64,000 nucleotides of DNA, from positions 62,001 to 126,000 of the forward strand of contig NZ_JASJOR010000024.1 in NCBI RefSeq assembly GCF_030068545.1, read 5' to 3'. The stretch comes from Xanthocytophaga flava. GTDB taxonomy: Bacteria > Bacteroidota > Bacteroidia > Cytophagales > 172606-1. Both the position numbers and the translations under genes were made by a program. The stretch's first letter is position 1, and every line of letters starts with the position of its first letter. The notes beneath the pieces were generated by a model. That model was not told the DNA's origin. It saw only the letters and a list, made by a program, of their open reading frames with translations, and searched no databases. Positions 54,373-64,000 of this stretch are shown here, piece by piece.

Positions 54373-56154
54373 TTAGTTATTTCGTCTGACACGGAAGGTG
54401 CAGCTTAGCGTATGCAAAGAGTTATCGCCAAAATCCAGCATCTGACTACTGAAGTTACCACTTATAAACCCACCCACTTTTCCATACTCTGTAATAGTAA
54501 CCTGAATAGGAGTAGCCCAATATCCTCTTCCACTTGGAAAAGCATTACAAAAGACATCGTTTATAGCATGTTGTGAATTAAGGGCCATACCACCATCAAA
54601 CTGAAATGACATCTTCTGGCTGTTATTTGCCCCATCACTCAATGTAACAATCTGTGTCCAGATATTTTGTGGAGTTGCCAAATAAGCACCTAATGTATCT
54701 GTAGGTTCTTCAATAGTTGTAGTTACTCCGTCATAGGTGTATGTAATAACGCCCAGCGTACTTGTACCACAAGCAGTTAATGCACCCAGGTTATTCACCC
54801 CTGAATGCAGGGTTACTGTTTTAGGTGCATTTTGCTGATAGTTTGCATTATCCACTACTATCACATTAACATCTGTATTGGTACAGGCCAGTCCTGTATA
54901 ACTGAAATTGCCATTGCTGATAGCAATCCGGTTGTAAAACCCTCCATCATAGGTTTGTACATGTCCACTGGCAACAGGTTGATTTTCGCAATTGGATACA
55001 GTACCAGTAATAGTTACCTGGCTTTGTCCCAGATTACCTGTCAACGTTCCTAAATCCAGATCTACAGAGGTAGTAGAAAAATCATGCGAATAAGCAGAAA
55101 TAGCACAAGGAGTAAGAATATCCAGTACCAGGTCTTTATTGGCAAAAACAGCCCCACTGATATATCCGTTGGCATCTGTAAACCCAAAACGACCGTATCC
55201 AGCATTTTTAGGCAGTCCCGCAATGTTTATGCTCACAGGTACATTCGCCAAAGGTTGCGACGAAGCATCTACAACGCGCACAGCTAAATTGACAAATGAG
55301 CCCCCTTCTGCTGCTTCCCAAAAAGAGAAGTGAGAAACATTACCGACATAAGCATCACCTGTTTTGGTAGCCGAACCTTCTTTTTTCCACAATCCTGTTG
55401 TTGTATCAAATCTCCACAAGTCAATAGTAGCTGGCGCTTCAGCTGATAAAGCCGATGGAATTGGAAGACTGATAGTAGCCGACTTGCCTTCTGCAATCTG
55501 AAGCAATTGTCCATTATCAGCAGTAAGTTCGACCGCAATAGTACTGTATGCTTTTAATGCCTTCAAATGACCACTGCTGTCTGTACCTCTTGCATCACCG
55601 GGTATATTCATTTGCAAATCTTCTGTACTAGCAGGATTCAGCCAGCTTGCAGTCACATGAACATTTCCACTGTAAGTGGCACCACTTACAGCATTTACAA
55701 CACCATTCTCAGGTAAAGTTATTTTACTGCCATCCGTAGTGGTAATAGTACCTCCTGAAGTAGCAGCAACTGTACCAATTTCTTTTTTGGGTACCAGTTT
55801 AATACGCACAAAACTTTCTTTACCTGCAGAAGGTATAACTGTCTTGTATCCGTCTATATATCCGCTCTTTGTTACTTTAACCAGACCAGCAATCTTGGCA
55901 ACAGATACATCAGCCACCTTAAAATAACCATACTCATCTGTTCTGATGTATTTATCACCAACATTAACAGTAGCCCAACCTACAGGGCTATTTGTTTCAT
56001 CTACTACAAACCCTGTAATAGTTGAAGCCACTTTCACCTCTAAGTCTGGAGTAACCGGATCGGGATCGACAATTTCTTTATCAACGTCATCTTTCCGACA
56101 GGCGTTGAACAATACAAGTGCACATAGCAGGATAAATGTATAGAGTGATCTCAT
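54373..56154 (-). CDS. Surface lipoprotein with carboxypeptidase-like regulatory domains
   Basis: This 593-residue lipoprotein starts at the ATG at 56154, which gives a proper leader with lipobox VLFNAC (Cys18) and an acidic RKDDVDKE tail; in-frame codons upstream do not look like a leader. At least two carboxypeptidase-like regulatory domains are visible: near residues 45-120 (ITGFVVDETNSPVGWATVNV) and near 380-460 (TITGTVSNCENQPVASGHV). A central region has SFWEAAEGGSFVNLAVRV. The family is common on Bacteroidota surfaces. A sugar- or polymer-binding or structural role is a guess. Confidence 0.8.
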   Translation of the reverse strand: MRSLYTFILLCALVLFNACRKDDVDKEIVDPDPVTPDLEVKVASTITGFVVDETNSPVGWATVNVGDKYIRTDEYGYFKVADVSVAKIAGLVKVTKSGYIDGYKTVIPSAGKESFVRIKLVPKKEIGTVAATSGGTITTTDGSKITLPENGVVNAVSGATYSGNVHVTASWLNPASTEDLQMNIPGDARGTDSSGHLKALKAYSTIAVELTADNGQLLQIAEGKSATISLPIPSALSAEAPATIDLWRFDTTTGLWKKEGSATKTGDAYVGNVSHFSFWEAAEGGSFVNLAVRVVDASSQPLANVPVSINIAGLPKNAGYGRFGFTDANGYISGAVFANKDLVLDILTPCAISAYSHDFSTTSVDLDLGTLTGNLGQSQVTITGTVSNCENQPVASGHVQTYDGGFYNRIAISNGNFSYTGLACTNTDVNVIVVDNANYQQNAPKTVTLHSGVNNLGALTACGTSTLGVITYTYDGVTTTIEEPTDTLGAYLATPQNIWTQIVTLSDGANNSQKMSFQFDGGMALNSQHAINDVFCNAFPSGRGYWATPIQVTITEYGKVGGFISGNFSSQMLDFGDNSLHTLSCTFRVRRNN

Positions 56155-56660
56155 AAAAGAGTAATCCTTTGTTTTAAACAAAAACGACCATTTTAAATGT
56201 TTCTTTAGAGACTTTTTCGCCATCAAAGATACAGCTCTTTATATTTCCTCCTAAAACAAGACCAAGAGACAATTACATATATATATGATTATCAATCATT
56301 TTACTCTGTTAATAAACCCTATATCTCTCCATTAGCAAGAATACATTACATCTTACCAGCAGCTAATTTTACTTTCTATAACGGAAATACTGCTCACCAG
56401 AGAAATCCAAAATAGGATTTATACAATATATGCCCTTGCACAGTAAGGTTATGAATAGTCTTTAGTGACTTTGTCTACTTTAAATAGCTTTTTTCAGTAA
56501 AATACTTCTTGCTAAAATACCGTAAAATCTTACAAACAAGGCATATAAGAGTAATATTCCCTAAAAACGAGTAAATTCAATTAACTAATTTGTTACATAT
56601 TGGATTTGCAAACGAATCAGATCATTTACTATAGTATAACTGATTCAATCGGTATATCAC
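56155..56660. other. Gene-free AT-rich stretch
   Basis: About 500 bases between two minus-strand genes. It should contain the promoter of the lipoprotein gene at its left end. No gene, RNA or clear operator was seen. Confidence 0.5.
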
Positions 56661-56695
56661 AAAAAAGCCACATGTAATACAATACATGTGGCTTT
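56661..56695 (-). terminator. Intrinsic terminator of dsbD
   Basis: A perfect 13-base stem (56664-56676 with 56683-56695) and a 6-base loop are followed on the minus strand by a T run (complement of 56661-56666). It lies 22 bases after the dsbD stop codon. Confidence 0.87.
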
Positions 56696-56717
56696 CTTAT
56701 AAAAGATCATTTTGACC

Positions 56718-58868
56718 CTATTTCAGACTGGCGATTTTCTTTTCTGAATAATTCTTCAATCCCAGATCCAGAAAATTTACAAAGTTTGTCACATCATAAT
56801 TGGCGCCTTGTGGTGTAACTAATACCTGTTCCTGTGCATCCAGCAACACATAATAAGGTTGTGAATTGGCATTAAAACGAGTTGCCTGCATATCACTCCA
56901 CTTGTTACCGATGGTTTTCACTTTCTTTCCGCTAAATTTAGACACATATTGTTCAGCAGCAGGGAGTTCGGTCTTATCATCCACATACAACTGAATCAAC
57001 ACATATTTTTCTCGTAACCGCCCTAGCACCGCCATATCCGGCCATACAGTTGCTTCCATCTTCCGGCAGTTGACACAGGCATGTCCGGTGAAGTCAATAA
57101 TAACGGGTTTGTTTACCTGACGGGCATAAGCCATTCCTTCGTCATAATCAAAGAATGCATCGAGCTTCAGAGGAGCATGGAATATTTCACTGTATTTACG
57201 AGGTGCATGACTAGCTACTGCAGGCTGGCTTCCTCCCCCTAAGCTATTTGTATATAAGTCAAAGTCTTGTGTATGCTGAGGAGGTAAAAAGGCTGCAATT
57301 ACTTTCAATGGAGCACCCCACAGACCAGGGATCATATATAAACTGAATGCCAGCGTCACAACCGCCAAAAACAAACGGACAGCTGAGATTCCAGTTTGCT
57401 CTCCATCATGCGATAATTTTAGCTTGCCTAACAAGTATAAACCCAGCAAACCAAAAATTACAATCCACAATACCAGAAATACTTCTCTATCAAACCATTC
57501 CCAGTGATAAGCCAGATCCACATTGGATAAAAATTTCAATGCAAGAGCTAACTCCAGAAATCCCAACACTACTTTTACTGTATTAAGCCAGCTCCCTGCT
57601 TTTGGTAAAGAAGTCAGCCAGGAAGGAAACAAAGAGAATAAAGTAAAAGGCAAGGCCAGTGCAAAAGCAAATCCAAACATGCCTACAGCAGGTCCAAGCA
57701 ATTGTCCCATGGAAGCAGCCTGTACCAGCAAAGTACCAATAATAGGACCTGTACAGGAGAATGAAACCAATGCCAGGGTAGCAGCCATAAAGAATATTCC
57801 CAATAAGCCACCTTTTTCAGATTGCATATCAGCCTTATTAACCCACGAAGAAGGTAAGACAATCTCAAAAGCTCCCAGAAAAGAGGCTGCAAATACCACC
57901 AGCAGTACAAAGAAGAAAAAGTTAAAAATACCGTTGGTAGAGAGATCATTTAAAGCATCTGCGCCAAATAGTATGGTAATCAGCAATCCGAGTGATACAT
58001 AAATAACTATAATAGAGATACCATATAACAAAGACATACGAATCCCTTTGGCTCTGGAACCACTTTGTTTGGTAAAAAAGCTTACAGTAAGGGGTAGTAA
58101 TGGAAAAATACAAGGCATCAGAATGGCAGCAAACCCACCCAGCAAACCTGCTACAAATGTGATCCAGAGGGATTGTTCCTGTGGAGATCCTACAGTTGCT
58201 GCCGGAGTTTGTTGCACAGGCTGGCTTTCTACTACTTGCTCTGATGAACCAGTTGCTTCACCGTTTGCAGGTTCTGTAGTTACTGCAGTACCAGTATCTG
58301 TCTGACTTTCTGTAACGACACTTTTTTCCGGGGTACTGGTTTCTGTTTCTTTCGCAATAGTAGCAGCAGCTTTCTCAGGAGTTGTTTTTGTATCTGCAGT
58401 TTTTTCTTCAGCACCTTTCAAAGGTTCTACAGCAATGGCAAATTCTACCTGGTCCGGAGGTAAACACTTTGTATCATCACATACCATGAACTCAAGCGAA
58501 CCTTGTACCTTGGTTGCTTTGCTAAGTTTAACCTTCTGAGTAAATACAGCTTTATTGGCAAACCAGGTAATATTCATATTGAAGGTTTTATCAAACGCCT
58601 TGATCGGAGTCGATTTCTCTTCAACTTTTCCCACCAATTGATAATCCTTAGAAGGAGTAAACGTAAAGGATGTAGGTACAGGCCCACCATCTTCAATAAA
58701 CTGGGAATATACGTGCCAGCCTTCTTTGATAGTGGCTGTGAATGTAAGTGTAGCCTCCTGTGCACTGGTTGCTTTTGCTGTAAATTCCCAGGTAACCGGA
58801 CGTTCAATCTGCGCCTGGCACCAGCTATAAGCGACTAAAAAGAAAAATACTAAAAAACGAGGTTTCAT
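56718..58868 (-). CDS. dsbD: Thiol:disulfide interchange protein DsbD
   Basis: This 716-residue membrane protein moves electrons from cytoplasmic thioredoxin to the periplasm. It has a signal peptide (about 1-20; I chose the ATG at 58868 for this), an N-terminal DsbD domain with MVCDDTKCLPP (two Cys), a Pro/Glu/Thr-rich linker, an eight-helix core with MPCIFPLLPL and VSFSCTGPIIG (the two core Cys), and a C-terminal thioredoxin domain with GHACVNCRKME. All Cys pairs of the relay are present. It is probably needed for cytochrome c or periplasmic thiol repair. Confidence 0.94.
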   Translation of the reverse strand: MKPRFLVFFFLVAYSWCQAQIERPVTWEFTAKATSAQEATLTFTATIKEGWHVYSQFIEDGGPVPTSFTFTPSKDYQLVGKVEEKSTPIKAFDKTFNMNITWFANKAVFTQKVKLSKATKVQGSLEFMVCDDTKCLPPDQVEFAIAVEPLKGAEEKTADTKTTPEKAAATIAKETETSTPEKSVVTESQTDTGTAVTTEPANGEATGSSEQVVESQPVQQTPAATVGSPQEQSLWITFVAGLLGGFAAILMPCIFPLLPLTVSFFTKQSGSRAKGIRMSLLYGISIIVIYVSLGLLITILFGADALNDLSTNGIFNFFFFVLLVVFAASFLGAFEIVLPSSWVNKADMQSEKGGLLGIFFMAATLALVSFSCTGPIIGTLLVQAASMGQLLGPAVGMFGFAFALALPFTLFSLFPSWLTSLPKAGSWLNTVKVVLGFLELALALKFLSNVDLAYHWEWFDREVFLVLWIVIFGLLGLYLLGKLKLSHDGEQTGISAVRLFLAVVTLAFSLYMIPGLWGAPLKVIAAFLPPQHTQDFDLYTNSLGGGSQPAVASHAPRKYSEIFHAPLKLDAFFDYDEGMAYARQVNKPVIIDFTGHACVNCRKMEATVWPDMAVLGRLREKYVLIQLYVDDKTELPAAEQYVSKFSGKKVKTIGNKWSDMQATRFNANSQPYYVLLDAQEQVLVTPQGANYDVTNFVNFLDLGLKNYSEKKIASLK

Positions 58869-59124
58869 TGATGATGAGTTGTTGAATATAAACAGCAATT
58901 GGGTTCTTCTAAAGTAAACGACAAATATATAACATCACACTAAGCTTTCTGACATCTCATTCACAAATACATTTGACTCACACTGACTATGTAAACTAAT
59001 GTATCACCGGGTGTCTGTAGATTTAATATCTCATACAAGCTTATATTTTGCAACATTTCTTGTCTTGTCTCTGGTTCCTTTTTTATGGAATAACCATTCA
59101 ATTATGAGAATGCCTCTCCCTATT

Positions 59125-59159
59125 AAAAAGAAAATCCTTCTTACTCAGGCAAGAAGGAT
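59125..59159 (-). terminator. Terminator of the coiled-coil lipoprotein gene
   Basis: Perfect 9-base arms (59134-59142 and 59151-59159) are followed on the minus strand by a T-rich run (complement of 59125-59133). It lies 28 bases after the stop codon. The remaining 58869-59124 holds no gene. Confidence 0.82.
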
Positions 59160-59187
59160 CTCAAATTATTTAAAATAATAGTATTAT

Positions 59188-60060
59188 TTAATTCTCCGTT
59201 AAGACTACCAGATATTTGGATACACTCCAGAACTTTTCCTGTTCTACAATTTTCAGATAGGTACTTCCATCTGTTTTAATAAAGTAGTAAGAATCTGTTG
59301 GATGTGAAGTCACTAACTTCTGTCGTTTGGTTACCCCAATCTTTACTTCGTTTGTGCTTTTAATGTCTACAGGAGTGAAATCCTCTGCTTCCAGCTGATT
59401 GCTAAGAATAACTTTTCCTCCTGATTGAATCACCCCTTTCTGTGCCAGTTCCTGTTTCGAACCGAAGGTAACAAATCCGGTATTCAGTTCCTCCTCTTTT
59501 ATTCGCACATCTTCCTGAGTATGTTCCAGTTGTACCTGAGTCTGATTAATTTCATTCCGAACTCTGGCAATGGTTGAATCGCGGCTTGCCAGCTGTCCAT
59601 GAAAGTCCTGTTGCATTTTCTCAATTGTACTCAATAATTCCTGAATTTGTTTCTCTTTCTCTTCTACCTGCGTATTTTTCATCGCGATCATAGTTTTCAA
59701 TCCGGAATTGATAGTCTTAGATTCACTTACTTTCTTCTCAAGCGTAGCTATCATTTCATTATTCTGTTTTACATAATCCCCAATCTCTGTTATCATCAGA
59801 TCAATCTCACCTGGTTTCTTAACCATCTCACGAAGTTTAACGCCATCCATAATCTCCACATGTTCGGATATTTTCATGAGGTTGCTATCAATTTTACCAA
59901 TGGAGGCAGTCACTTCTTCAACTTCCTTTTCTCTATCCCTAATCTGCTCTTCCAAAGAAGCAGTTCGTGCGGCCAATTGTCTATAATCCTCAGAATCTTT
60001 TACAGTAGTACAGGCAAAAGCAGCAAATACAGTGACTACTAGTAAGAATACATTTTTCAT
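59188..60060 (-). CDS. Coiled-coil lipoprotein of unknown function
   Basis: This 290-residue lipoprotein has its lipobox at AAFAC (Cys17). Residues about 25-200 are a long coiled coil broken by short breaks (QLAARTASLEEQIRDREKEV, then KQIQELLSTIEKMQQDFHGQ). The C-terminal 80 residues look globular, with VIQSGGKVILSNQLEAEDF and a final KYLVVLTEN. Such coiled-coil lipoproteins occur in Bacteroidota envelopes, but I do not recognise the family. A structural or cell-wall role is a guess. Confidence 0.72.
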   Translation of the reverse strand: MKNVFLLVVTVFAAFACTTVKDSEDYRQLAARTASLEEQIRDREKEVEEVTASIGKIDSNLMKISEHVEIMDGVKLREMVKKPGEIDLMITEIGDYVKQNNEMIATLEKKVSESKTINSGLKTMIAMKNTQVEEKEKQIQELLSTIEKMQQDFHGQLASRDSTIARVRNEINQTQVQLEHTQEDVRIKEEELNTGFVTFGSKQELAQKGVIQSGGKVILSNQLEAEDFTPVDIKSTNEVKIGVTKRQKLVTSHPTDSYYFIKTDGSTYLKIVEQEKFWSVSKYLVVLTEN

Positions 60061-60276
60061 AGTGAGTGAGAGCAGATCTTTGTGTTTTAATTTGAGAAAC
60101 TAAACATGTAACTATTTTCCTAAAAAGAGAAAACTTCATGTAAGAAAATACTTTTTTTGAAAATATTCAAAAGCAAATAATTATATGCATAGCCTAGCTA
60201 CAGAAAATAACACATTCATTTCAAGCAATTCTCATTTTTTAAAGAGTATACAATTTTGTATATCAGGATGTAATAT

Positions 60277-60309
60277 AAATAAAAAAGAGTAGCAAAAACA
60301 CTACTCTTT
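60277..60309 (-). terminator. Terminator of the CARDB-like gene
   Basis: Perfect 9-base arms AAAGAGTAG (60284-60292) and CTACTCTTT (60301-60309) are followed on the minus strand by a T-rich run. It lies 28 bases after the stop codon. Confidence 0.85.
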
Positions 60310-60337
60310 CAATAGGAAAGCTTCGGATTGGTCAGGA

Positions 60338-61174
60338 TTATTTTCTATTTCCAGATATAGTATTTACCCGTAGTTTCAAGATCGTATCCAAGCCATATTT
60401 CTGGTGCCTCTCAATAACAACAACTCTTACAGGTATCTCATCCATTAGTCTGTCTGCCCTGACAGAAAAGTTAAATTCTATATTTCTTGATTCAGATTGT
60501 CCAATATTGTTTAGTACAAAAGCAGGACGATCTGTAGGTTTAGCATAGTCAGGTAAATAAATGTCCAGACGTGTATCTGATGCGGGTCCCTGACCTTTGT
60601 TTTGCAGAACCAAACGTAATTTAACAGGTACATTGGCCAGGTTCAGGTATTGTTCAGCATCTAACCGATAGGCAGTAATCTGTAACTTAGGAGCTTTAAA
60701 CTCGTCAGTTGTGATATCCAGTGTAATCTCATCGGGATCATATTCGTATTCTTCCCGGATCATTACAGTTACCGTTGCAATGCCGGCTGAAAGATTAAGG
60801 CTTCCTTCTATTGGAATACTAACAGTATTCTGTTTGCCAGGAGCCATTGAGTCAATCTGTATTACTGTAGGATAAACCAATCCTTTGACTTCATCTGCAT
60901 TGGCAGTTTCAGCACTTATAATCAAACGCTGAGAAGTACCTCTTCCAGTATTCTTTATCGTAAATGAAATGCTTCCTTTTTCCCAAGCTTCCAGCAACTG
61001 ATTACTGTTTTCATCTTTATACATAATATTTGTATAAACTAGTGCAGGCTTTCCTGCTGGCCGATCTTTTCCAACACTGACCACAACATTATCAACTTTC
61101 CCACTAACAGTCTGCGCGTGCAGTCTTTCCATGAAAGTGACCAGTATTAGTATAAATAGATAATAAATTTTCAT
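60338..61174 (-). CDS. Secreted CARDB/Ig-like protein
   Basis: This 278-residue protein has a signal peptide (1-20, ending LHAQ). The mature part has two Ig-like domains of the CARDB (cell-adhesion related) type, with ISFTIKNTGRGTSQRLIISA near residue 70 and VKLRLVLQNKGQGPASDTRL near 180. No C-terminal T9SS sorting signal is visible, so it may stay in the periplasm. It lies about 170 bases downstream of the large Ig-like T9SS protein, in the same direction, and may interact with it. That link is inference. Confidence 0.75.
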   Translation of the reverse strand: MKIYYLFILILVTFMERLHAQTVSGKVDNVVVSVGKDRPAGKPALVYTNIMYKDENSNQLLEAWEKGSISFTIKNTGRGTSQRLIISAETANADEVKGLVYPTVIQIDSMAPGKQNTVSIPIEGSLNLSAGIATVTVMIREEYEYDPDEITLDITTDEFKAPKLQITAYRLDAEQYLNLANVPVKLRLVLQNKGQGPASDTRLDIYLPDYAKPTDRPAFVLNNIGQSESRNIEFNFSVRADRLMDEIPVRVVVIERHQKYGLDTILKLRVNTISGNRK

Positions 61175-61261
61175 GCAGGTTGTCGTGGCTATCTCCTTTT
61201 TGAAGATAGGGTTCTATATGGTACGGATTCTATACTCATTTATTGTATGTAAGCCTGAAAA

Positions 61262-61303
61262 TTTGCAACACTCTGGCGTCGTTTATAACCAAAGTGTTGC
61301 AAA
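61262..61303 (-). terminator. Hairpin after the large T9SS protein gene
   Basis: Fifteen-base arms (61262-61276 and 61289-61303) pair at all but one position around a 12-base loop. The T run on the minus strand is short (ATTTTC), so termination is likely but moderate. Confidence 0.6.
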
Positions 61304-61347
61304 CTAACTATTATGCGGGATCATCAAGCTTTCTAACCCCGCTTATA

Positions 61348-64000
61348 TTATTGTATGATAACCTTTTTACGATATACAGCCTTACCGGTTACACTCATTA
61401 CTTCCATTTGGCATATATACATACCAGCCGCTACCCGATTTCCATCACTTCCCTTTCCATCCCAGGTAACTTCATGCAAACCGGTATCAAATGTACCATT
61501 CACAAGACTGGTAACTTTCACCCCTGTAATGGTATATATGTCCATCCGAACCTGGTAGGACTGTTCTGATTCAGCCAGAGCAAATGGAATAGTAGTAGTC
61601 TGATGGAACGGATTTGGATAAATCTGGCCTAAAGAGCCAAACTCAGGCTTCAAATTTTCCTGAATGTATTCGGCTGTGCCATAGTACATCCGGAATAGAG
61701 CTGACTTACCCAATTTAAATTTGTACTCTGTCCAGGATGTTAGGTCTATCACTTTGTTTTGCTGTACATCAAATAAGATCCACTTCTTATCGGTATTCTC
61801 AGGCAATTTGTTTGTCCATGAGAATGTAGCATCCTGAGTTCCCAACCCTGAACCAACAGTAAATTCCCAGATAAAGTTTTCCTTCACAGGTACCATATCT
61901 TTGGTAAAGTACTTGGCAAAATATTCCGGGTGTTCAAATCGAATATCCAGATACTGAGGTAAACGAGGTAAAGCAATGCGATCTAATTTGTCTTTTCCAA
62001 CAGCAGCCCGTTCATGCATACCCAAACCTGCAAGATTATACGAAACATCATTTGCCTTCACTGCAAAATTGATTTCCCATAATGCGCCCTCAGTAAAGGC
62101 TGATTTTACTTCAGAGCTTGTCCGCCCACTATTGATGGCCTGATTTAATGTTGTTGGAACCACAATACGAGTATCTTCATCCACAAATACAAATCCTCCT
62201 CTGTATTTAGGCAACACTGTACTATTGAGATATCCATCATCATATGTAAACAATTGCACTGTTGTATCCAGACTGCTGTTGGCACTTTGTACATCATCCC
62301 AGGAAACATCAAAACGATACGGATTACCAATCTGATTCCAACCTCTGGTCAGAAAGATCGGGAACAAGTTGGTTCGGTTCCGACGTACAGTAGTACCAGG
62401 TCCTGTATCCAGTGTATCTATTCCAGCCTGATTTCTGGACAAAAACCAATACCCCAGGCCAGGTTCGATTTGGGTTAAACCATTCTGGTATTCCTGTGAC
62501 TCCATAGTTTCGGTATTATAATGGAAGATCCGCCATTTCTTAATGTCATAGAGCCCCAGATCATCTCTAAACACCGCACTTATATCTGTGTTTTCAAGTT
62601 CGAGAGGTACAGATAAAATGTCATATTCTTTTGTTTTGCTTCCAGCTTTCAAAGCTCCTCCTTCAGAGAACAAGCGGCCAGATTTTGTAAACTTATGATA
62701 AGCGTACAAAATAGTAGTCTGAGAAGGATTACTATTAAGTGTACTATCAAATGTAAGCTCAAAATAATATTCTAATCCGATTTTATCCGGATCTATCATT
62801 TCACGGGTTATTGTACCTGTAAAAGACAGACCTTGTAAAGTCAGATCCTGAGTTTGCCAGGCAGTGGTATCAGCACTTGTAATTCCACGATAATACATTT
62901 TTCCACTAATGCCAGGTAATCTCTGTGATAACTGAGCCTGTACCTCCATAGCAGCAACAGTATCCGGAACAAGCAACTCTTCTTCTGAGGCAGTCAACTC
63001 CACCGGAGGAGCCTGTTCTATTGTAAAACTCCATGATGTAGGATCAGAAATACCTGTATAGGCATTGTTAGCCCGGTCTGTTATAGCCCCATTTCCAATC
63101 AGAACATATACTTTAGATAACGGTTCAAATGCACTAGATGGTTTTATAATTAACTGATTGTCTGCAGTAGTTATTTGAGAACTACTTACATCAAGTACAG
63201 TAGAAACTCCATCAACAACCAACGTAACAGAGCCTTTTCCTTTCTGAATGGGTTCTGTAAAAGTTGCCTTTAAGATAGCAGTCCGGCTTACACCTTTTAC
63301 ATTAGGAGCTGGGTCCAGTGCATTTAAGGATATAAGTCCAGGAGGAATATCATCAATGAAAGCACTTGATGTAAAATACCATATTCTCTTATCAGTAATA
63401 CCTGCAAATGGATTACCTGAAAGGTCTGTAATACTATTTGGATCTATCAGAACAGAAATCAGTTCACTTGTTTTTGGTAAATCACCTGAAGGGTTAATAA
63501 TAAGCATATTATTAACAACACTTATTTGGTTACTACCAAATGAAATACGATACAAAGCAGCATCATTCTGCATAATAGTCACATTCGCAGTGGTTTTAAG
63601 ACTTTCATTAATTTTAATAGGTTCATTGAAAGTCACAATCAAATTGGTATTATAAGCAACCTTTGGGGCACCCACTTCAGGAGAATACGCATTTACAGTA
63701 GGCGGATCCTTGTCTTCAATATAGAATGTCCATGGATCGCTATCACTAAAACCAGCAAAGCTATTATCATTAGTATCGACAAAAGCACTGGAAGGAATAA
63801 TAACTTTTACAGTAGCACCGACAGGGAAGCCTGATGGGAAGTTGATGTAGACTTTTGCAGAATCACTGGCATCTACTTCAACACCAGAGCCTTCTACATC
63901 AACTGTATTAACAGTAGAATTTACAATAACTCGAATCACTCCTTCATATTTCTTCATCTTTCTGTCGAATATCAGTGTCAGTCGTACTGTGTTAGCACTT
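61348..64000 (-). CDS. Large secreted Ig-like (SbsA/Big_5) protein with T9SS sorting domain, 5' part missing
   Basis: This protein runs off the right edge: the frame stays open through 64000 and the residues there (SANTVRLTLIFDRKMKK) continue the same Ig-like pattern, so the ATG at 63957 is internal. At least three SbsA/Big_5-type Ig-like domains are visible, each with an F.EPI or FTEPIQKG-type strand and a WTFYIE/WSFTIE end. The last about 85 residues are a T9SS type A sorting domain with YPNPFHQTTTIPF, an FlgD-like VTWDGKGSDGNRVAAGMY and the final KKVIIQ. It would be exported by the type IX system and anchored or released at the surface. Confidence 0.88.
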   Translation of the reverse strand, partial: SANTVRLTLIFDRKMKKYEGVIRVIVNSTVNTVDVEGSGVEVDASDSAKVYINFPSGFPVGATVKVIIPSSAFVDTNDNSFAGFSDSDPWTFYIEDKDPPTVNAYSPEVGAPKVAYNTNLIVTFNEPIKINESLKTTANVTIMQNDAALYRISFGSNQISVVNNMLIINPSGDLPKTSELISVLIDPNSITDLSGNPFAGITDKRIWYFTSSAFIDDIPPGLISLNALDPAPNVKGVSRTAILKATFTEPIQKGKGSVTLVVDGVSTVLDVSSSQITTADNQLIIKPSSAFEPLSKVYVLIGNGAITDRANNAYTGISDPTSWSFTIEQAPPVELTASEEELLVPDTVAAMEVQAQLSQRLPGISGKMYYRGITSADTTAWQTQDLTLQGLSFTGTITREMIDPDKIGLEYYFELTFDSTLNSNPSQTTILYAYHKFTKSGRLFSEGGALKAGSKTKEYDILSVPLELENTDISAVFRDDLGLYDIKKWRIFHYNTETMESQEYQNGLTQIEPGLGYWFLSRNQAGIDTLDTGPGTTVRRNRTNLFPIFLTRGWNQIGNPYRFDVSWDDVQSANSSLDTTVQLFTYDDGYLNSTVLPKYRGGFVFVDEDTRIVVPTTLNQAINSGRTSSEVKSAFTEGALWEINFAVKANDVSYNLAGLGMHERAAVGKDKLDRIALPRLPQYLDIRFEHPEYFAKYFTKDMVPVKENFIWEFTVGSGLGTQDATFSWTNKLPENTDKKWILFDVQQNKVIDLTSWTEYKFKLGKSALFRMYYGTAEYIQENLKPEFGSLGQIYPNPFHQTTTIPFALAESEQSYQVRMDIYTITGVKVTSLVNGTFDTGLHEVTWDGKGSDGNRVAAGMYICQMEVMSVTGKAVYRKKVIIQ

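Noticed and set aside
1..64000. CRISPR arrays, insertion-sequence transposases, prophage genes, rRNA
   Set aside because: Looked for repeat-spacer arrays, transposase or integrase motifs and rRNA sequence; none were seen.

Overview
The window reads as chromosomal DNA of a Bacteroidota bacterium, most likely order Cytophagales. The evidence is an AT-rich genome, SusC/TonB-type receptors with an N-terminal carboxypeptidase-like regulatory domain, a type IX secretion sorting domain, several Bacteroidota-only small families, little sign of Shine-Dalgarno sites, and promoters of the TTTG-N19-TAnnTTTG type. The exact genus cannot be named from the sequence alone.

Positions 1-15200 are one long minus-strand iron and heme acquisition region. 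A hemin receptor (hmuR-like), a small unknown protein, an HmuY-like lipoprotein, and the ABC importer hmuT-hmuU-hmuV are followed by the heme-handling protein hmuS, a Fur-family repressor and a DUF6686-like small protein. Next come a siderophore-type TonB receptor, a PepSY membrane protein (putative ferric reductase) and two tandem duplicated TonB receptors, the last running off the left edge. A clear promoter with an overlapping near-palindrome, a candidate Fur operator, sits just before hmuR.

Positions 15500-28600 carry mostly housekeeping and stand-alone genes: a VWA membrane protein, tRNA-Phe, a two-gene membrane Fe-S (Hdr-like) module, a divergent CPBP protease / XRE regulator pair with a palindromic operator, a flavin reductase broken by a one-base frameshift, a PorE-like OmpA lipoprotein, hemN and an outer-membrane barrel. 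Positions 28600-30200 contain a strong promoter, a 49-residue membrane ORF and a terminator overlapping its stop codon, followed by a Dps ferritin.

Positions 30200-36500 hold a TPR histidine kinase with a sigma-54 response regulator, and a second, convergent sigma-54 regulator with GAF domains. Positions 36800-44000 carry small conserved proteins, a second PepSY protein, a phosphodiester glycosidase-like protein, a DUF1349 protein and a MacB/FtsX-type permease. A 768-base gene-free block at 44018-44785 contains a striking long inverted-repeat element with GTTACAC heptamers. Positions 44786-53933 hold a bacteriophytochrome kinase and response regulator, a lipoprotein hydrolase, a LytS/LytTR pair and an acyltransferase. 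Positions 54373-64000 encode envelope proteins: a carboxypeptidase-regulatory-domain lipoprotein, DsbD, a coiled-coil lipoprotein, a CARDB-like secreted protein and the C-terminal part of a large T9SS-secreted Ig-like protein that runs off the right edge.

Four intergenic regions (about 34110, 37320, 44540 and 54060) carry related degenerate non-coding repeats, three of them between convergent genes. The most unusual signals are the 44157-44433 inverted-repeat element, the 28977-29278 mini transcription unit and the dispersed repeat family.
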